Source: an uncultured Pirellula sp.
GTDB lineage: Bacteria; Planctomycetota; Planctomycetia; Pirellulales; Pirellulaceae
Assembly: GCA_903858115.1 (NCBI GenBank)
Contig: CAIOHR010000424.1
Location: 1-64,000 of the forward strand
Length of the DNA: 64,000 bases
Direction: 5' to 3'
The translations under genes and the position numbers were made by a program. This document shows positions 9,120 to 18,224 of this stretch, in pieces (within the stretch, counting starts at the first letter, position 1; each line of letters begins with the position of its first letter). The notes beneath the pieces were generated by a model. The model did no database searches. It was not told the DNA's origin and saw only the letters and a list, made by a program, of their open reading frames with translations.

Positions 9120-9839
9120 TTACGAGAATAGGATCGAGCCCAAGCGGACGTGAGTGGATCCATGTTCGATCGCGATTTCAAAATCGTCGCTCATTCCCAT
9201 CGATAACACGGGCAATGCGATGTCGAACTCCCGGGCCCATTTGTCTCTCGCAACGCGAATGGACTTGAATTCTTGGTGAACTTGAAGTTCGTTTGCTCCA
9301 AGGCTGGACATGCCCATCAATCCAATAACGTTCGCGAACAGAGGCTGATCTGATTGGCGGCAACACCATTTCTCCAATAGTCGTTTGGCATCGTCCATCA
9401 CCAATCCGGTTTTGGTTGGATCCGATGTCACATTCAATTCGAGCAACACTTGAACGGAATGCTGCAGCGTGGTTGCATCGACGAGGATCTGATCCAGAAT
9501 GCGCTCTGAGTCAACCGAATGGATCATTTGCAAAAGGGGAATCGTCCTTTTGGCCTTATTCCGTTGAAGATGTCCGATCAAATGCCACCGAATGGAATTG
9601 TCAGCTAGTTTTTCGGCTTTTTCCCAAAGAGACTGAGGCCTGCTTTCTCCAAGATCGCGACATCCGGATTCCACGAGAAAGCCAGCGACCTCGGAAGAGA
9701 CATACTTTGTAACTCCAACGATCGTCACGCTTTCCGGCGACCTACCGCTTTTTTCAGCAGCGGTGGTGACGCGATTCCGAACGTTTTCGTAGTTTGCTCG
9801 GACTTGCTCTAAAGTCGATTCCAAATGTATAGGCCTCAT
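9120..9839 (-). CDS. yggS: YggS-family pyridoxal phosphate homeostasis protein
   Basis: A 239-residue member of the YggS/PLPBP family, a PLP-binding TIM-barrel protein that buffers free PLP and affects amino-acid homeostasis without known catalysis. The PLP lysine is in GVTKYVS, followed by LGESRPQSLWEKAE and WHLIGHLQRNKAKR. The phosphate-binding end is LSMGMSDDFEIAIEHGSTHVRLGSILF. All hallmark motifs are intact and the length is normal. It converges with the upstream lipocalin-like gene. Confidence 0.95.
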   Translation of the reverse strand: MRPIHLESTLEQVRANYENVRNRVTTAAEKSGRSPESVTIVGVTKYVSSEVAGFLVESGCRDLGESRPQSLWEKAEKLADNSIRWHLIGHLQRNKAKRTIPLLQMIHSVDSERILDQILVDATTLQHSVQVLLELNVTSDPTKTGLVMDDAKRLLEKWCCRQSDQPLFANVIGLMGMSSLGANELQVHQEFKSIRVARDKWAREFDIALPVLSMGMSDDFEIAIEHGSTHVRLGSILFS

Positions 9840-9942
9840 CGAATACGGGAAAACCGGGAAGAAATCTTATTGCAATCTCATTGCAGAAGCGATAGATCTC
9901 GATAACATGTGAGGATTGTTTCAACCTCAGGAGTGGCTGTAA

Positions 9943-10584
9943 GTGAAAAGCATGGATAACGGCGAAAGTAGCTGGAAAGACAAAATAGGAATCGCCGCGT
10001 CCGCGCTTTGCGCTGTTCATTGCGCCGCTACCCCTATCCTGCTCGCGAGTCTACCAACGTTGCAGTTTACCGAGTGGATGGCAAGCCCTGAATTCCATCA
10101 AATAGCGGCAATTATTTGTGTTTCCTTGGTGTCCATCTCCATTTGGCCTGCGTTCCATCGCCATCGGGATTATCGAGTACTAGGCCTTTCGACTACGGGG
10201 CTTGCTCTCATTCTCGGTGCTGCTTTTCTGCTCCCGGATAGTTGCTGCTCCACGGAATCTGGCTCAGCAAGGATCGCCTTTACGTCAACCAACTCGCACG
10301 ACCATTCTGGACATGATCATGCTGGTCACGACCATACTGGTCACGACCATACTTCAGGCATTGCTAGCACGTTGGAATCGGGGGCAAGTGATATGGCATT
10401 TTCTGGGACGGGAACGGCAGTCTTTGCCAAGGTACAACCTTGGATGACACCGCTCGGGGGATTGTTGCTCATCGCCGCACACTTCTTGAATTTGCGACGA
10501 GGGTTTAAGGTTTGTCAAGCTCGCTGCGATTGCGACGAGATGCCAATGGCGGGTCCAGAGCTTTCCGCTTCGCAAGCGGCTTAG
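9943..10584 (+). CDS. MerC-domain membrane protein with His-rich loop
   Basis: The frame starts at GTG 9943, preceded by AGGAG nine bases upstream. An ATG at 9952 is the alternative but is spaced less well. The N-terminus ALCAVHCAATPILLASLP carries the Cys-x2-His-Cys and Pro of the MerC family of metal-transport membrane proteins. Four hydrophobic segments follow. Between helices 3 and 4 lies a His/Asp-rich loop with four HDHxGHDHxG-like repeats (about residues 115-140), a probable metal-binding stretch, and Cys pairs occur at CCST and near the C-terminus (CQARCDCDEM). The role is probably metal uptake or handling, and the metal is unknown. No mer operon genes are nearby. Confidence 0.75.
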   Translation: MKSMDNGESSWKDKIGIAASALCAVHCAATPILLASLPTLQFTEWMASPEFHQIAAIICVSLVSISIWPAFHRHRDYRVLGLSTTGLALILGAAFLLPDSCCSTESGSARIAFTSTNSHDHSGHDHAGHDHTGHDHTSGIASTLESGASDMAFSGTGTAVFAKVQPWMTPLGGLLLIAAHFLNLRRGFKVCQARCDCDEMPMAGPELSASQAA

Positions 10585-10590
10585 ACCTAG

Positions 10591-10664
10591 CTTGCCGCTT
10601 CGCAGCTTGCCGCTTCGCAGCTTGCCGCTTCGCAGCTTGCCGCTTCGCAGCTTGCCGCTTCGCA
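10591..10664 (+). repeat. 15-bp tandem repeat, five copies
   Basis: Five copies of cttgccgcttcgcag start at 10591, 10606, 10621, 10636 and 10651, the last ending in cgcat. They lie between the MerC-like gene's stop (10584) and the moeA start (10694). A degenerate copy, ctttccgcttcgcaa at 10561, lies inside the 3' end of the MerC-like gene, suggesting the array grew from coding sequence. Copies 1-5 are identical, which suggests recent expansion. Confidence 0.95.
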
Positions 10665-10693
10665 TTCCGCGCAGATCGGTTAAAATCGAAGAG

Positions 10694-11893
10694 ATGAATT
10701 TACTTCCAATCGTCGATAGAATCGATGCCTGGATGTGCGAGCTTCGCAGTTTGATTCGCACAACCACAACAGAGCCTTGCATATTTGAAGAGGCGTTCGG
10801 GCGTGTGCTTGCGGAACCGATCGCTGCAATGCATGACAGTCCCGCCACGGACGTGTCTGCGATGGATGGATATGCACTGCGCTGGAGCGATGTTGCTTCT
10901 CGGACCATTTCGGTTGTTGGAACTGTCGCTGCCGGTAGGGCTCCGATATCTTTGCCAAGTGGTGCTGCCGTTCGGATCTTTACAGGTGCAGTGATTCCGC
11001 CAGAAGCCGATTTAGTCGTTCAACGCGAGCATTGTCTGGAGCAAAGCGATACGATCGAGCTTCAATGCCCGCTGGAGTCTCTTCGCAAAGGACTGAACAT
11101 TCGAAAACGAGGGGAGAATGCGCGCGCCGGCGATCCTGTGTTGAGCGCTGGGCAACTCATTCGCCCTCAAACCATGGCGGGTATCGCATCTTTTGCTCAT
11201 ACGAATCAACTGACGGTTTATCGACGTGTGCGGGTTTGCATTATCAACACGGGTGACGAATTGATTTCGCTCGGCGAACCGTTCGAACCCTGGCAGATCC
11301 GCGATTCGAATGGTCCTATGCTCGAAGCGATGTTGTCGCCGTTGGAGTGGGTTTATGCCAGACGGATGCGCGTGCGGGACACGTTAGAATCGATTGAACA
11401 AGCGATCCGCAATGCATTGGTGGATCACGACGCGATATTGTTGACAGGCGGAGTCTCGATGGGGGACATGGATTTTGTGCCGCAAGCGATCGAGAGAGTT
11501 GGTGGGAAAATCATTTTCCACAGAATCCCCATTCGTCCCGGCAAACCCATGCTGGGAGCGGCGACCAACGAAGGGAAGCTCTTCTTGGGTTTGCCAGGAA
11601 ATCCATTAAGTGTTGCGACAACATTTCGTCGTTATGGTTTGTCGCTATTGCAATCGATGGGCGGAATTGCACAACAAGAAGTTGCGCCGGTGGAGAAAGT
11701 TATGTGCGACGATGAAAAGAAGTTGGACTTGCTTTGGTTTCGATTGGTCAAGCGACGGTCGGATGGTGTACTGGTCGTTGCATCGAGTCAAGGATCGGGA
11801 GACGTAGCGTCGTTAGCCAAGTGCGATGGATTTGTGGAGATCCCACCTGGAGAGATTGCATCCGGATTTCGTCGGTTCTATCGTTTTAGCTGA
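10694..11893 (+). CDS. moeA: Molybdopterin molybdotransferase MoeA
   Basis: MoeA inserts molybdate into adenylylated molybdopterin in the last step of molybdenum cofactor synthesis. From the ATG at 10694 the product is 399 residues, the usual size. Motifs include ATDVSAMDGYALR, the linker GENARAGDPVL, the MoCF-binding domain (CIINTGDELISLG, DAILLTGGVSMGDMDFVP), and RIPIRPGKPMLG and FLGLPGNPLSVA. The frame is open 34 codons further upstream, but that part is only the translated 15-bp repeat, so I reject it. No other cofactor-synthesis genes are in the window. Confidence 0.93.
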   Translation: MNLLPIVDRIDAWMCELRSLIRTTTTEPCIFEEAFGRVLAEPIAAMHDSPATDVSAMDGYALRWSDVASRTISVVGTVAAGRAPISLPSGAAVRIFTGAVIPPEADLVVQREHCLEQSDTIELQCPLESLRKGLNIRKRGENARAGDPVLSAGQLIRPQTMAGIASFAHTNQLTVYRRVRVCIINTGDELISLGEPFEPWQIRDSNGPMLEAMLSPLEWVYARRMRVRDTLESIEQAIRNALVDHDAILLTGGVSMGDMDFVPQAIERVGGKIIFHRIPIRPGKPMLGAATNEGKLFLGLPGNPLSVATTFRRYGLSLLQSMGGIAQQEVAPVEKVMCDDEKKLDLLWFRLVKRRSDGVLVVASSQGSGDVASLAKCDGFVEIPPGEIASGFRRFYRFS

Positions 11894-11964
11894 AGTTGCA
11901 TGACACAACGAGCGATCATGCAACCGGTTGAGATGTTACGAACAGTGACTGCTCGACTAGCAGA

Positions 11965-13239
11965 TTACACTTCCGGTTCGTGAGAAAGATTGAGCGTATC
12001 GGCTGAGACCATCTTTTCATTGACTCTGTCCCATCCGATCATTTTACTGCTACGCCAACTTTCGTTCGCCATATTGACGGCTACAACACCTGCCAAGCCG
12101 AGTTCCACAGGGCAATTGAGAGCTTCACCGTTGCGAATGTGATTGTGTAAGTTCGTATGGTGTAGGTTTTGGTCTTCGCCGCCGGTTTTTGTATGTTCGG
12201 CTAAGACTTTGCCATCTTTATCTTCGGCCACCCAACCCGTTTTGGTGAACTTGAGAGTACCTCGGTATCCACGGATAAGGTGATCGATGCCGACCCGATT
12301 GCTCATAGTTCCGAGCACATACACAGTCATTCCTCGTGGGTATTCACAGATCATTTCGATGTTATCTGGTAGGTCTCTTCCATCTGGCCATTGCCAGATT
12401 CCGCCCATCCCGACAACGCGTCGTGGGTAGAGCAAATCGCAAGCCTTCATGATGCGAGTGATTCGATGGATGAACAAATCAGTGCAGATTCCACCCGAAT
12501 AAGCTGAGTAGCATCTCCACTCGAAATAGTGGTTTGGATTCCACTCCGTTTTCTTGGCGGATCCTAGCCATGCATTCCAATCCAAGTCGGCTGGCTTTTT
12601 TGCATTTTGTGCAACGAGTTCGGGTTCTCGCCATGGGCCTTTTTTCGAATCGTATCGACGGACGTATTCGATTTGTGCTTGGATGACTTTACCGATGACT
12701 CCTTTTCGGATCGCATCTCGCGCGGTGATGTAGCTATCGTCCGACATCGCTTGGACTCCGACTTGGAGTGGTCGGCCGGTTTCTTTTTGTTTTTTGACTA
12801 CGGCTTGGGCTTCGGGGATGGTGTGCGTCAGCGGCTTTTCGCAATAGACTGCTTTGCCGGCGTCCATTGCATCGATGGTCATGGTCCAGTGCCAATGTTC
12901 AGGGGTTGCGACGACGACATAATCAACTTCTTTGCGGTCGAGAAGTCTCTTGTATTCGCTGTAGGCAGCATCGGCACCTATTTTTTGTTTCCCTGCTTCC
13001 GCGCGTGTCATCCAGCAGTCGGAGACGGCCACAGGAAGCAGGTTATTGGACTCCTTGAGTTTGTTGATCACGTCGAAGTGAGCGTTGCCAATCACACCAC
13101 CGCCGATGACACCAACTCCGAGGCGATCGTTAGCGCCGATCACTCTTCCGTAGCTCTTTGCAGTGGATGCAGCAACACCGATCGCGGCTGCGGTGGAAGT
13201 GGATGTCGATAGGAATGAACGACGATTCGGAAAGGTCAT
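11965..13239 (-). CDS. Gfo/Idh/MocA-family oxidoreductase, exported
   Basis: A 424-residue protein starting at the ATG at 13239, which has AAGGAG upstream. An open extension to 13344 is not needed. The N-terminus NRRSFLSTSTSTAAAIGVAAS resembles a twin-arginine signal, as in many planctomycete members. The Rossmann motif GVGVIGGGVIGNAH, the YVVVATPEHWH strand and the catalytic CEKPLTHTIPEA define the family. The C-terminal beta-sheet domain contains WRCYSAYSGGICTDLFIHR. It probably acts on a sugar or cyclitol in the periplasm with tightly bound NAD(P), but the substrate is not predictable. Confidence 0.9.
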   Translation of the reverse strand: MTFPNRRSFLSTSTSTAAAIGVAASTAKSYGRVIGANDRLGVGVIGGGVIGNAHFDVINKLKESNNLLPVAVSDCWMTRAEAGKQKIGADAAYSEYKRLLDRKEVDYVVVATPEHWHWTMTIDAMDAGKAVYCEKPLTHTIPEAQAVVKKQKETGRPLQVGVQAMSDDSYITARDAIRKGVIGKVIQAQIEYVRRYDSKKGPWREPELVAQNAKKPADLDWNAWLGSAKKTEWNPNHYFEWRCYSAYSGGICTDLFIHRITRIMKACDLLYPRRVVGMGGIWQWPDGRDLPDNIEMICEYPRGMTVYVLGTMSNRVGIDHLIRGYRGTLKFTKTGWVAEDKDGKVLAEHTKTGGEDQNLHHTNLHNHIRNGEALNCPVELGLAGVVAVNMANESWRSSKMIGWDRVNEKMVSADTLNLSHEPEV

Positions 13240-13429
13240 GAGGACTCCTTGGTTAAGAAACAGGATGAATAATGTCCCTATCTTAACAGGAGTCGTACCT
13301 AGGATGCAAAAAGTTCCTTGGATCGGATTCGAACTATCGACCACCGTCTATTTCCTTTGCTGGTTTTGATTATGCTAGAGATTCACTGCCAGGACGGCGC
13401 CTTTTCTAAACGATACTGCGGGTACCAAC

Positions 13430-13786
13430 ATGCAACATCTCGATCATCTCAAGAACTTAGTTATCATGGCATCCGCGGATGGTGCTTTGTCCGAGCGAGA
13501 AATAGCACTTTTGGTCGATCGCTGCAGCGAGATGGGGCTTGAAGAGGCAGATCTTGGAAAGGCCGTAGCGTTCGCCCTCAGCGAAGAAGCGTCGCTTAAG
13601 TTGCCGAAGGAAAAAGGGGAGCAATTGGCAATGCTTTCGGATCTGATGAAGATCATGGCAGCGGATGGGAAACTGAGCGAGGTCGAGAAAAGACTTTTCG
13701 CGCTGGCAGCCGCAAAAATGCATATCGAAAAAGATGAGCTAGAAAAACTTATCGATCGCTTAGTTGGCAAGTCTGCTAACAACTAA
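13430..13786 (+). CDS. Small TerB-like protein
   Basis: A 118-residue all-helical protein with two copies of a TerB-like EF-like motif: MASADGALSEREIALL (residues 13-28) and MKIMAADGKLSEVEKRLFALAA (about 70-91). TerB-family domains bind divalent metal through such acidic loops and occur in tellurite-resistance or stress contexts, yet no ter operon is nearby. The function is inferred from the fold only. A strong terminator follows. Confidence 0.8.
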   Translation: MQHLDHLKNLVIMASADGALSEREIALLVDRCSEMGLEEADLGKAVAFALSEEASLKLPKEKGEQLAMLSDLMKIMAADGKLSEVEKRLFALAAAKMHIEKDELEKLIDRLVGKSANN

Positions 13787-13855
13787 AGCCATTGCACAAA
13801 GAACGATAACGAGAAACGTCTCTTATCAAATAGCGTAGAGATGATGCCAAGAGAA

Positions 13856-13892
13856 AAGCGAGTCGATCCTTTGACCGACTCGCTTGTTTTTT
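13856..13892 (+). terminator. Rho-independent terminator
   Basis: A perfect 10-bp stem (aagcgagtcg at 13856-13865 with cgactcgctt at 13876-13885) with a 10-nt loop is followed by gtttttt. It lies downstream of the TerB-like gene and just before the end of the convergent BBP7 gene. Confidence 0.85.
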
Positions 13893-13927
13893 GATGGAGC
13901 GATTTCTTTGTTCACGGGATGAACAAT

Positions 13928-15781
13928 CTAGAAGTTGTAGTTCGCACCGAAAACAGCACCGTGAAGAATCAAGCTTCGATCGTTGTGGATCGCGTTGATT
14001 TCATCGGGGTGTTTGAATGTAGTTGGGATTTGTCCAACCGCAGTCGCAATGCCGCTTACTCCGGTAACTCGATAGCCCAGGTTCATTGTCAACCCGCGAC
14101 ATAACCGCACACCGGTTCCGAAAGTTCCTTCTCCGATGAAAGCAACGTCATTTGTCGAGTTGCTAAAATCGTAGGCAACATCGCCTCCCCCGAGAGTTCG
14201 TATCATCGCGGTAGTTGTCGTGGTTCCGATTCTTTGCGATGTTCGAATGTGGTTGTTGTAGATACCAAAGTTCGTGCCACCGAATATGTTAAATCGGGAA
14301 CCGGTGCACCATGTTCCGAGTGAACCCAATTGAAAACCAACCAAATCGTTTGTCACATCGCTATTGAAGTAGACATCGTTCGCGTCGTTGAACATGTTAT
14401 TCGTTGGGCTAGTGGCATATTCAAATTCGTCGCCGAAGCGGAACCATCTTACACCACCAAAGGTATTGAGGCGAAGTTTGCTACATTGTGCTCCGTACCA
14501 TGGTGCGCAAGGTCCGGTGGGTCCTGTCGAGGGAGCACAGGTGGTTTCGCAAGATTCGCAAGTTTCTCCGGAAACGCCTCCGTACCCGTGAGATCTGTGT
14601 CCAAGCTTGCTTCCTATTCCGCAACCGCCTGATCCACATCCGCCGGCATAGGCTTGGCGCGCTCCCCCCCCGAGTGCAAACGAGAAGAGATTCAGCTCCA
14701 CGTTATGGATTTCGTTGTCTCGTCGGATCCGTTGGGTGTGTAATGCAGGATCATTGCCGTTCGGATTACCACCCCAGCCTGTGCTGCCACTATCATAAAC
14801 GTCGTAAAGAGGTCTTGCGGTTCCACCTGGCATGTAAGCACCGTACCAACTAGGAACAGCAGGTCCAGCTAACAAATCAATGTTGAGCTGATTGAAAGGT
14901 AAGTCTGTTCGAATGGGGGTTCCAACTCCGGGCGTGTACAGTCGTTCCTCTTGGTCGCCGAAGATCCCCCAATAGCTCCCAACGAGTGCGTATCGTCCGC
15001 AGCCGAAGTAATGTCCCAAGCTACCTTGAAAACCACCGGAAGCTCTCATTCTTGCAGCACTGGTATTGATGATTCCCGTGTTGCCATAGGACGTAAGCCT
15101 GCGAGAAGAATCATCCACTCGGTTGAATAGTAGCCCGCTTGCGCCGAAGATCCATGGATTGGGCGAGACAACGGACGGCGTTAGAGCGATGGCGCAGTTA
15201 CTGGAATCGCTGTAATCGGCGATACCGTAAGTGGCGCCATAGCTGGGAGCCATCGTTCCTATACCATGATCACTGCATTGGCCGGACGCACATGCAGGAC
15301 AATTGCTCGAAATTGCCGGAGCACTAGGCTGTGGCGGTATTGAGTGGATGGTCTGCGGAGCCGAAGGTTGCAACGGTTGAGGCGGCAACGGCGATTGTGC
15401 TGCTTCGTATGGCTGAACAGCAAGCGAAGCTCCGTAGGGTTGGGACTGATATTGCGTAGGCTGAACTGGCGCAGAAGGAGCCGGCAATTGGAGTTGCTGT
15501 GGAACATGTACATGCTCCAGTGCGCCACTGCCGATCGCGGTTCCTTGAGGAGAGTATGCAGCCAGTGCCGCCTGCGGCTGGCTCACGTAGATTGGTTTAG
15601 GAGGCAATGGCGGAAGCTGAAACGAACTAGCCCCCAAACCGTTGTTCTGACCAATCGTATACTGGGCAGATGCGACAGAGGGGAGTGTCATCACTCCAAC
15701 GGACAATGCCAGCCTATGAATCCAAGTTTTCTTCACCGCAAAGCTCCTTGCTTTATTGACGTCCATCCTTAGACGTGGCAT
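13928..15781 (-). CDS. BBP7-family outer membrane beta-barrel protein
   Basis: A 617-residue secreted protein. The signal peptide (TWIHRLALSVGVMTLPSVASAQ) is followed by a Pro/Gln/Ser/Ala-rich linker of about 150 residues, a short Cys motif (CPACASGQCSDH), and a long beta-rich part. The ending CRGLTMNLGYRVTGVSG...SLILHGAVFGANYNF is the closing strand pattern I associate with the planctomycete BBP7 outer-membrane family. A second Cys-rich patch (GGCGSGGCGIGS, CESCETTC) lies mid-protein. The start at 15781 has an AAGGG six bases upstream, and 15766 is an alternative ATG. It is probably a surface barrel of unknown role. Confidence 0.8.
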   Translation of the reverse strand: MPRLRMDVNKARSFAVKKTWIHRLALSVGVMTLPSVASAQYTIGQNNGLGASSFQLPPLPPKPIYVSQPQAALAAYSPQGTAIGSGALEHVHVPQQLQLPAPSAPVQPTQYQSQPYGASLAVQPYEAAQSPLPPQPLQPSAPQTIHSIPPQPSAPAISSNCPACASGQCSDHGIGTMAPSYGATYGIADYSDSSNCAIALTPSVVSPNPWIFGASGLLFNRVDDSSRRLTSYGNTGIINTSAARMRASGGFQGSLGHYFGCGRYALVGSYWGIFGDQEERLYTPGVGTPIRTDLPFNQLNIDLLAGPAVPSWYGAYMPGGTARPLYDVYDSGSTGWGGNPNGNDPALHTQRIRRDNEIHNVELNLFSFALGGGARQAYAGGCGSGGCGIGSKLGHRSHGYGGVSGETCESCETTCAPSTGPTGPCAPWYGAQCSKLRLNTFGGVRWFRFGDEFEYATSPTNNMFNDANDVYFNSDVTNDLVGFQLGSLGTWCTGSRFNIFGGTNFGIYNNHIRTSQRIGTTTTTAMIRTLGGGDVAYDFSNSTNDVAFIGEGTFGTGVRLCRGLTMNLGYRVTGVSGIATAVGQIPTTFKHPDEINAIHNDRSLILHGAVFGANYNF

Positions 15782-16137
15782 CCCTGACCCTTTTCGATGA
15801 GTTGGCGATCCTGCCAGCTCATGCCACGGCGTTTTCCAAACTAAGAAAACGCATTAACACATTCGTTGCATCGACTTCGCCGAGCGCTGTCAAATAGACT
15901 TGGGATGGTTTGCTGGCTTATTTTCTAAGATGGCGAGAATACAACCGGAAAAAACGGTCTTCCTGGAACGCGCTACGTCAATCAAACTAGAATGGCCCGA
16001 TCATTTTGCCGGAACATCAAAGTCTCCAAAAGTGCAAATGGATTGGGAATCTGTAGGTTACGTCGGATTTATCTACTAGCCGTACACAACCTGATGGTTA
16101 TCATCGAAGCTAATAAAAAGCATCGTTCACGTCTTCA
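15782..16137. other. Intergenic region between divergent genes
   Basis: About 355 bp between the divergent BBP7 and rimO genes. I see no ORF of note, RNA gene or strong hairpin. It presumably holds both promoters, but no convincing -35/-10 pair could be fixed by eye. Confidence 0.5.
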
Positions 16138-16269
16138 ATGCAAAAATGCTTGAATTCGCGATACCTTCAATGTCCATTCCAATATTCTGTCTCCGTTCAA
16201 CGCATGCGTTCTCTACCGATTGTAAATCTCGATGCCACCTCTCCAAACCTAGTTGGTTCCGCACCAGCG

Positions 16270-17646
16270 ATGGATGGTTTGGAATCGTCGCGCGGCTCTT
16301 ATGCTTTCATCAGTTTGGGATGTCCCAAGAATTTGGTGGATAGCGAGCAAATGCTGGGGCTATTACAAAGAGATGGATACCAGCTGGTGCCGAATCCAGA
16401 GCAAAGCGATTTTGTCGTCATCAATACTTGTGGGTTCATCGACAACGCAAGAAAAGAGTCTTTCGAAGCGATCGACCAGATGCTCGATCTGAAACGAAAA
16501 GGGAAGATTCGAGGGGTGATTGTCACTGGCTGCCTGGCTGAGCGTCAGCAAGAAAAACTTTTGGAAGCTCGACCTGAGATCGATGGCATGGTAGGAGTTT
16601 TCGGTAGAGATGATATTTCGACCATCGTCGGCCGATTCATGGACGGACTGGATGAACAACGTAGTATTTTCCGACCAGCTCCGATCCGGGCGTTGTCCGA
16701 CGATTTCCGACTCCAGGTAACGCCTAAACATTTCGCCTATCTGAAGATCTCGGAAGGCTGTGATCGACTCTGCACGTTTTGTGCGATCCCAAAAATGCGA
16801 GGCAAACACGCGAGCAAGCCACAAGACAAAATACTTGAGGAGGCTCGCAAATTGGCTGCGAACGGGGTGCGGGAGATCATCATCGTGGCGCAGGACACAA
16901 CCTACTATGGAATGGACATTTATGGAGAGCCCAGACTTGCAGAGCTATTGAAAGAACTGGATAAGATCGACGGCGTTGATTGGATTCGGCTAATGTACTT
17001 TTATCCGATGTACATTGATGACCATTTGATCGACACGATTGCTTCGGCGAATCGAATCCTTCCCTACATTGATATGCCGTTGCAGCATATCAATAACCAA
17101 ATGCTAAAACGTATGTCGAGAAGGGTCACGCAGGAACAGACGCTGGAAATGGTAACGAAGCTGCGTCGAGGGATTCCAAAGCTGGTGCTCCGTACGACGA
17201 TGATCACCGGATTCCCGGGCGAAACCGATGAGCAGTTTGAAGAACTGGAGGACTTTGTTTCCGAAATTCGATTCGAACGATTGGGTGTTTTTTCCTACTC
17301 GATCGAACCGGATACTCCCGCAGCCAAACTGCCAGATCATCTTCCCGAACGCATCAAGAAAGAGAGACGCAATAGACTGATGGCGATCCAGCAGCAAAAC
17401 GCTTTCGCGTGGTGCAAAGAGCAGGTGGGAGCAAAGCTAGAGGTTTTGCTCGATAAAGCTGTCGACGAAGCCAACAATGTATGGTTGGGGCGTTCTTTCG
17501 GCGACGCGCCGGATGTTGATTCGACAGTATTCGTTACAGGTGAAAAAGGGTGTCCCTTGAGTTCCGGTGACTTGATTGATTGCGAAATTGTCTCCTATAA
17601 AGATTACGACTTGATCGGCGCAGCAGTAGGTGTTTCGGAGACATGA
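16270..17646 (+). CDS. rimO: Ribosomal protein S12 methylthiotransferase RimO
   Basis: RimO is a radical SAM enzyme that adds a methylthio group to an Asp of ribosomal protein S12. The UPF0004 domain begins at [20 protein letters not shown] with its Cys ligands ([20 protein letters not shown]). The radical SAM cluster is [19 protein letters not shown], and a TRAM-like C-terminal domain ends the protein. The frame is open to 16138, with ATGs at 16138, 16204 and 16270 and no Shine-Dalgarno at any. I chose 16270 because RimO proteins usually start close to the first Cys motif. The 3' end overlaps pgsA by ATGA. Confidence 0.93.
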   Translation: MDGLESSRGSYAFISLGCPKNLVDSEQMLGLLQRDGYQLVPNPEQSDFVVINTCGFIDNARKESFEAIDQMLDLKRKGKIRGVIVTGCLAERQQEKLLEARPEIDGMVGVFGRDDISTIVGRFMDGLDEQRSIFRPAPIRALSDDFRLQVTPKHFAYLKISEGCDRLCTFCAIPKMRGKHASKPQDKILEEARKLAANGVREIIIVAQDTTYYGMDIYGEPRLAELLKELDKIDGVDWIRLMYFYPMYIDDHLIDTIASANRILPYIDMPLQHINNQMLKRMSRRVTQEQTLEMVTKLRRGIPKLVLRTTMITGFPGETDEQFEELEDFVSEIRFERLGVFSYSIEPDTPAAKLPDHLPERIKKERRNRLMAIQQQNAFAWCKEQVGAKLEVLLDKAVDEANNVWLGRSFGDAPDVDSTVFVTGEKGCPLSSGDLIDCEIVSYKDYDLIGAAVGVSET

Positions 17647-18224
17647 GCTCTACAGACGCAGCAGCCAAGCCGAATAACTCGAATTGGAACGTACCCAATG
17701 CTCTATCGGGCGTGAGGTTCGTACTCGCAATGGTCGTTTGTTTCCTGATTGAGAGGGGCGTTTTCTTTGCGGGTATGATTTGCTTTTTGATCGCAGCGAG
17801 TACGGATTGGATTGACGGGTGGTGGGCTAGGAAATTCAATCAGGTAACAAAGCTCGGTAGGATTCTTGATCCGTTTGTCGACAAGATCATTATCTGCGGT
17901 GCGATGATTGCGTTGGTTGGCGTAGCAAATAGCCCGCTTCGACCGTGGATGGCTACGATTGTTGTAGGACGCGAGTTACTCGTCACCAGCTTGCGAGGAA
18001 TGATCGAGGGCCAAGGAGGAGACTTCTCCGCAAAGTGGATGGGTAAATGGAAGATGGTCTTGCAATGTGCGGCGGTCGTGGGGGTGTTATGGCAATTGAT
18101 GTATACCACGCCGTCTTCATATCTCGTATGGACGACTCTATTCTTGGTCTACGGAGCTATTCTGCTGACGATTTTGTCTGGACTCGAGTACGTATTTTTG
18201 GTGATTCGAAATCCTAAGCCATGA
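17643..18224 (+). CDS. pgsA: CDP-diacylglycerol-glycerol-3-phosphate 3-phosphatidyltransferase
   Basis: A 193-residue membrane enzyme of phosphatidylglycerol synthesis. It carries the complete CDP-alcohol phosphotransferase motif D-x2-D-G-x2-A-R-x8-G-x3-D-x3-D, with Asp55, Asp58, Asp76 and Asp80. There are several transmembrane segments, and the N-terminus [16 protein letters not shown] is typical of PgsA. Overlaps of 4 nt at both ends (ATGA with rimO at 17643 and with the protease at 18221) show translational coupling in a three-gene operon. Confidence 0.92.
   Translation: MSSTDAAAKPNNSNWNVPNALSGVRFVLAMVVCFLIERGVFFAGMICFLIAASTDWIDGWWARKFNQVTKLGRILDPFVDKIIICGAMIALVGVANSPLRPWMATIVVGRELLVTSLRGMIEGQGGDFSAKWMGKWKMVLQCAAVVGVLWQLMYTTPSSYLVWTTLFLVYGAILLTILSGLEYVFLVIRNPKP

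Noticed and set aside
10592-10693. N-terminal extension of MoeA
   Set aside because: The 34 extra residues are only the translated 15-bp repeat; MoeA begins at the ATG at 10694.
13310-13360. tRNA-like T-arm string (attcgaac) near the Gfo/Idh gene
   Set aside because: The flanks do not form T, anticodon or acceptor stems on either strand.
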